DNA from: UBA8950 sp034411635
GTDB taxonomy: Bacteria; Chloroflexota; Anaerolineae; Anaerolineales; Villigracilaceae
Length of the DNA: 14,785 nt
Reading direction: 5' to 3'
Assembly: GCA_034411635.1 (NCBI GenBank)
Contig: DAOUML010000184.1
Coordinates: 1-14,785 of the forward strand
Part shown: piece by piece, positions 13,344-14,785 of the stretch
How the letters are laid out: every line of letters begins with the position of its first letter
How positions within the stretch are numbered: position 1 is the stretch's first letter
Notes under the pieces: generated by a model
What the model was told of the DNA's origin: nothing
The model's database searches: none
Seen by the model: the letters and a program-made list of their open reading frames with translations, nothing else
Made by a program: the position numbers and the translations under genes

Positions 13344-13379
13344 GGCGGGGACATCTGCCAGATGGCAGACATCCCCGCC
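13344..13379. repeat. Imperfect hairpin upstream of deacetylase gene
   Basis: GGCGGGGA, CA, TCTGCC (13344-13359), an AGAT loop, then GGCAGA, CA, TCCCCGCC (13364-13379). Fourteen pairs are interrupted only by a symmetric CA/CA internal loop. No T-run follows on either strand, so it looks more like a repeat or structured spacer than a terminator. Confidence 0.6.
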
Positions 13380-13390
13380 TGAAAATTATC

Positions 13391-13510
13391 CTTCGACCCT
13401 TCGATGAACTCAGGGCATCGCTGTGGGTCTCGATACAGGTTTCGCTGGCTTCGCCGCTCAACCTTACTCAACCCTCTGCTCACCTGTGCTGGCGCACGGC
13501 GCAAGCAGGA
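13391..13510. repeat. Mosaic intergenic repeat between ino1 and deacetylase
   Basis: The stretch carries decayed pieces of the window's palindrome family (CCTTCGACCCTTCGATGAAC then TCAGGG) and, at 13479-13510, an inverted copy of the 1290-1323 repeat. It begins just past the ino1 stop (13515, minus strand) and fills most of the 191-base gap to the next gene. No open reading frame here looks genuine. Confidence 0.55.
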
Positions 13511-13514
13511 TGGG

Positions 13515-14591
<1,077 letters not shown>

Positions 14592-14629
14592 ATTGTTTTT
14601 CTCCTTTAAGGAATTTTTTGAGAGTGTTA

Positions 14630-14643
14630 GGCCCGTTTGGGCC
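14630..14643. repeat. Short hairpin in the ino1 leader
   Basis: GGCCC, GTTT, GGGCC forms a perfect 5-bp hairpin 38 bases upstream of the ino1 ATG. It may lie in the 5' leader. No riboswitch consensus is recognised. Confidence 0.35.
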
Positions 14644-14671
14644 GGAAGTTGGCTTTTTGGGGTAACAATTC

Positions 14672-14784
14672 GTAACTGCCTACCGTAGCGCGACTTTCAA
14701 GTCGCGTTTAGGAGTAAGACAGTGAGAATTTGCTTTCAGGCGACATAAATGTCGCCGTACGAATATCAGTTCGTAGGCAGTTAC
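14672..14784. repeat. Compound palindromic element with 12-bp terminal inverted repeats
   Basis: GTAACTGCCTAC (14672-14683) and GTAGGCAGTTAC (14773-14784) are perfect inverted repeats bounding 113 bp. Inside are three hairpins: CGCGACTT/AAGTCGCG (14689-14706), GGCGACAT/ATGTCGCC (14739-14756) and TACGAA/TTCGTA (14758-14775, overlapping the right terminus). It holds no gene, and it has the form of a small non-autonomous mobile repeat. The element reaches the window edge, so it may continue. Confidence 0.7.
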
Positions 14785-14785
14785 A

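Overview
The window reads as chromosomal DNA of a Chloroflexota bacterium, most likely class Anaerolineae. The reasons are an alternative complex III (ACIII) gene set, a LysM surface protein of the type common in that phylum with Thr/Pro linkers, a bacterial inositol-3-phosphate synthase, and many short palindromic intergenic repeats. This placement is inferred from gene content; no rRNA or marker gene is present. Most genes lie on the minus strand. Only two genes, near 10.5-11.7 kb, are on the plus strand.

Layout by coordinate. 1-2400: a housekeeping cluster on the minus strand, transcribed as RNase H (viroplasmin type), VanZ-like membrane protein, cysteine hydrolase (isochorismatase family) and SET-domain protein. 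2424-2472: a perfect 20-bp inverted repeat that looks like a terminator on both strands. 2594-10399: an eight-gene respiratory cluster on the minus strand, in transcription order: diheme cytochrome c, ActA (pentaheme), ActB1 (molybdopterin-oxidoreductase-like), ActB2 (Fe-S), ActC (NrfD-like), ActD (DUF3341), ActE (monoheme) and a further monoheme c-type protein. A sigma70-like promoter lies at 10447-10475. 10546-11689: two plus-strand envelope proteins. 11700-11729: a bidirectional terminator. 11728-14591: a HIT protein, a polysaccharide-deacetylase-like lipoprotein and ino1, all on the minus strand. The right edge is a compound palindromic element.

How the genes work together. ACIII oxidises menaquinol at the membrane and passes electrons through Fe-S clusters and c-hemes to periplasmic acceptors. 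This version differs from the textbook actABCDEF order. ActB is two coupled genes. No second NrfD-like subunit (ActF) follows actE. A diheme cytochrome with a C-terminal membrane anchor leads the cluster and an unusual monoheme cytochrome closes it. No terminal oxidase is in the window. The cluster encodes nine c-heme sites and four Fe-S sites in ActB2, plus a complete extra four-cysteine motif in ActB1.

The non-coding DNA also has structure. A family of 46-bp hairpins with compensatory stem changes recurs next to gene 3' ends, including inside the ACIII cluster. In one case the repeat supplies the C-terminus and stop codon of VanZ. Three genes without a Shine-Dalgarno have a TAWAAT box 6-7 bases before the ATG and look leaderless.
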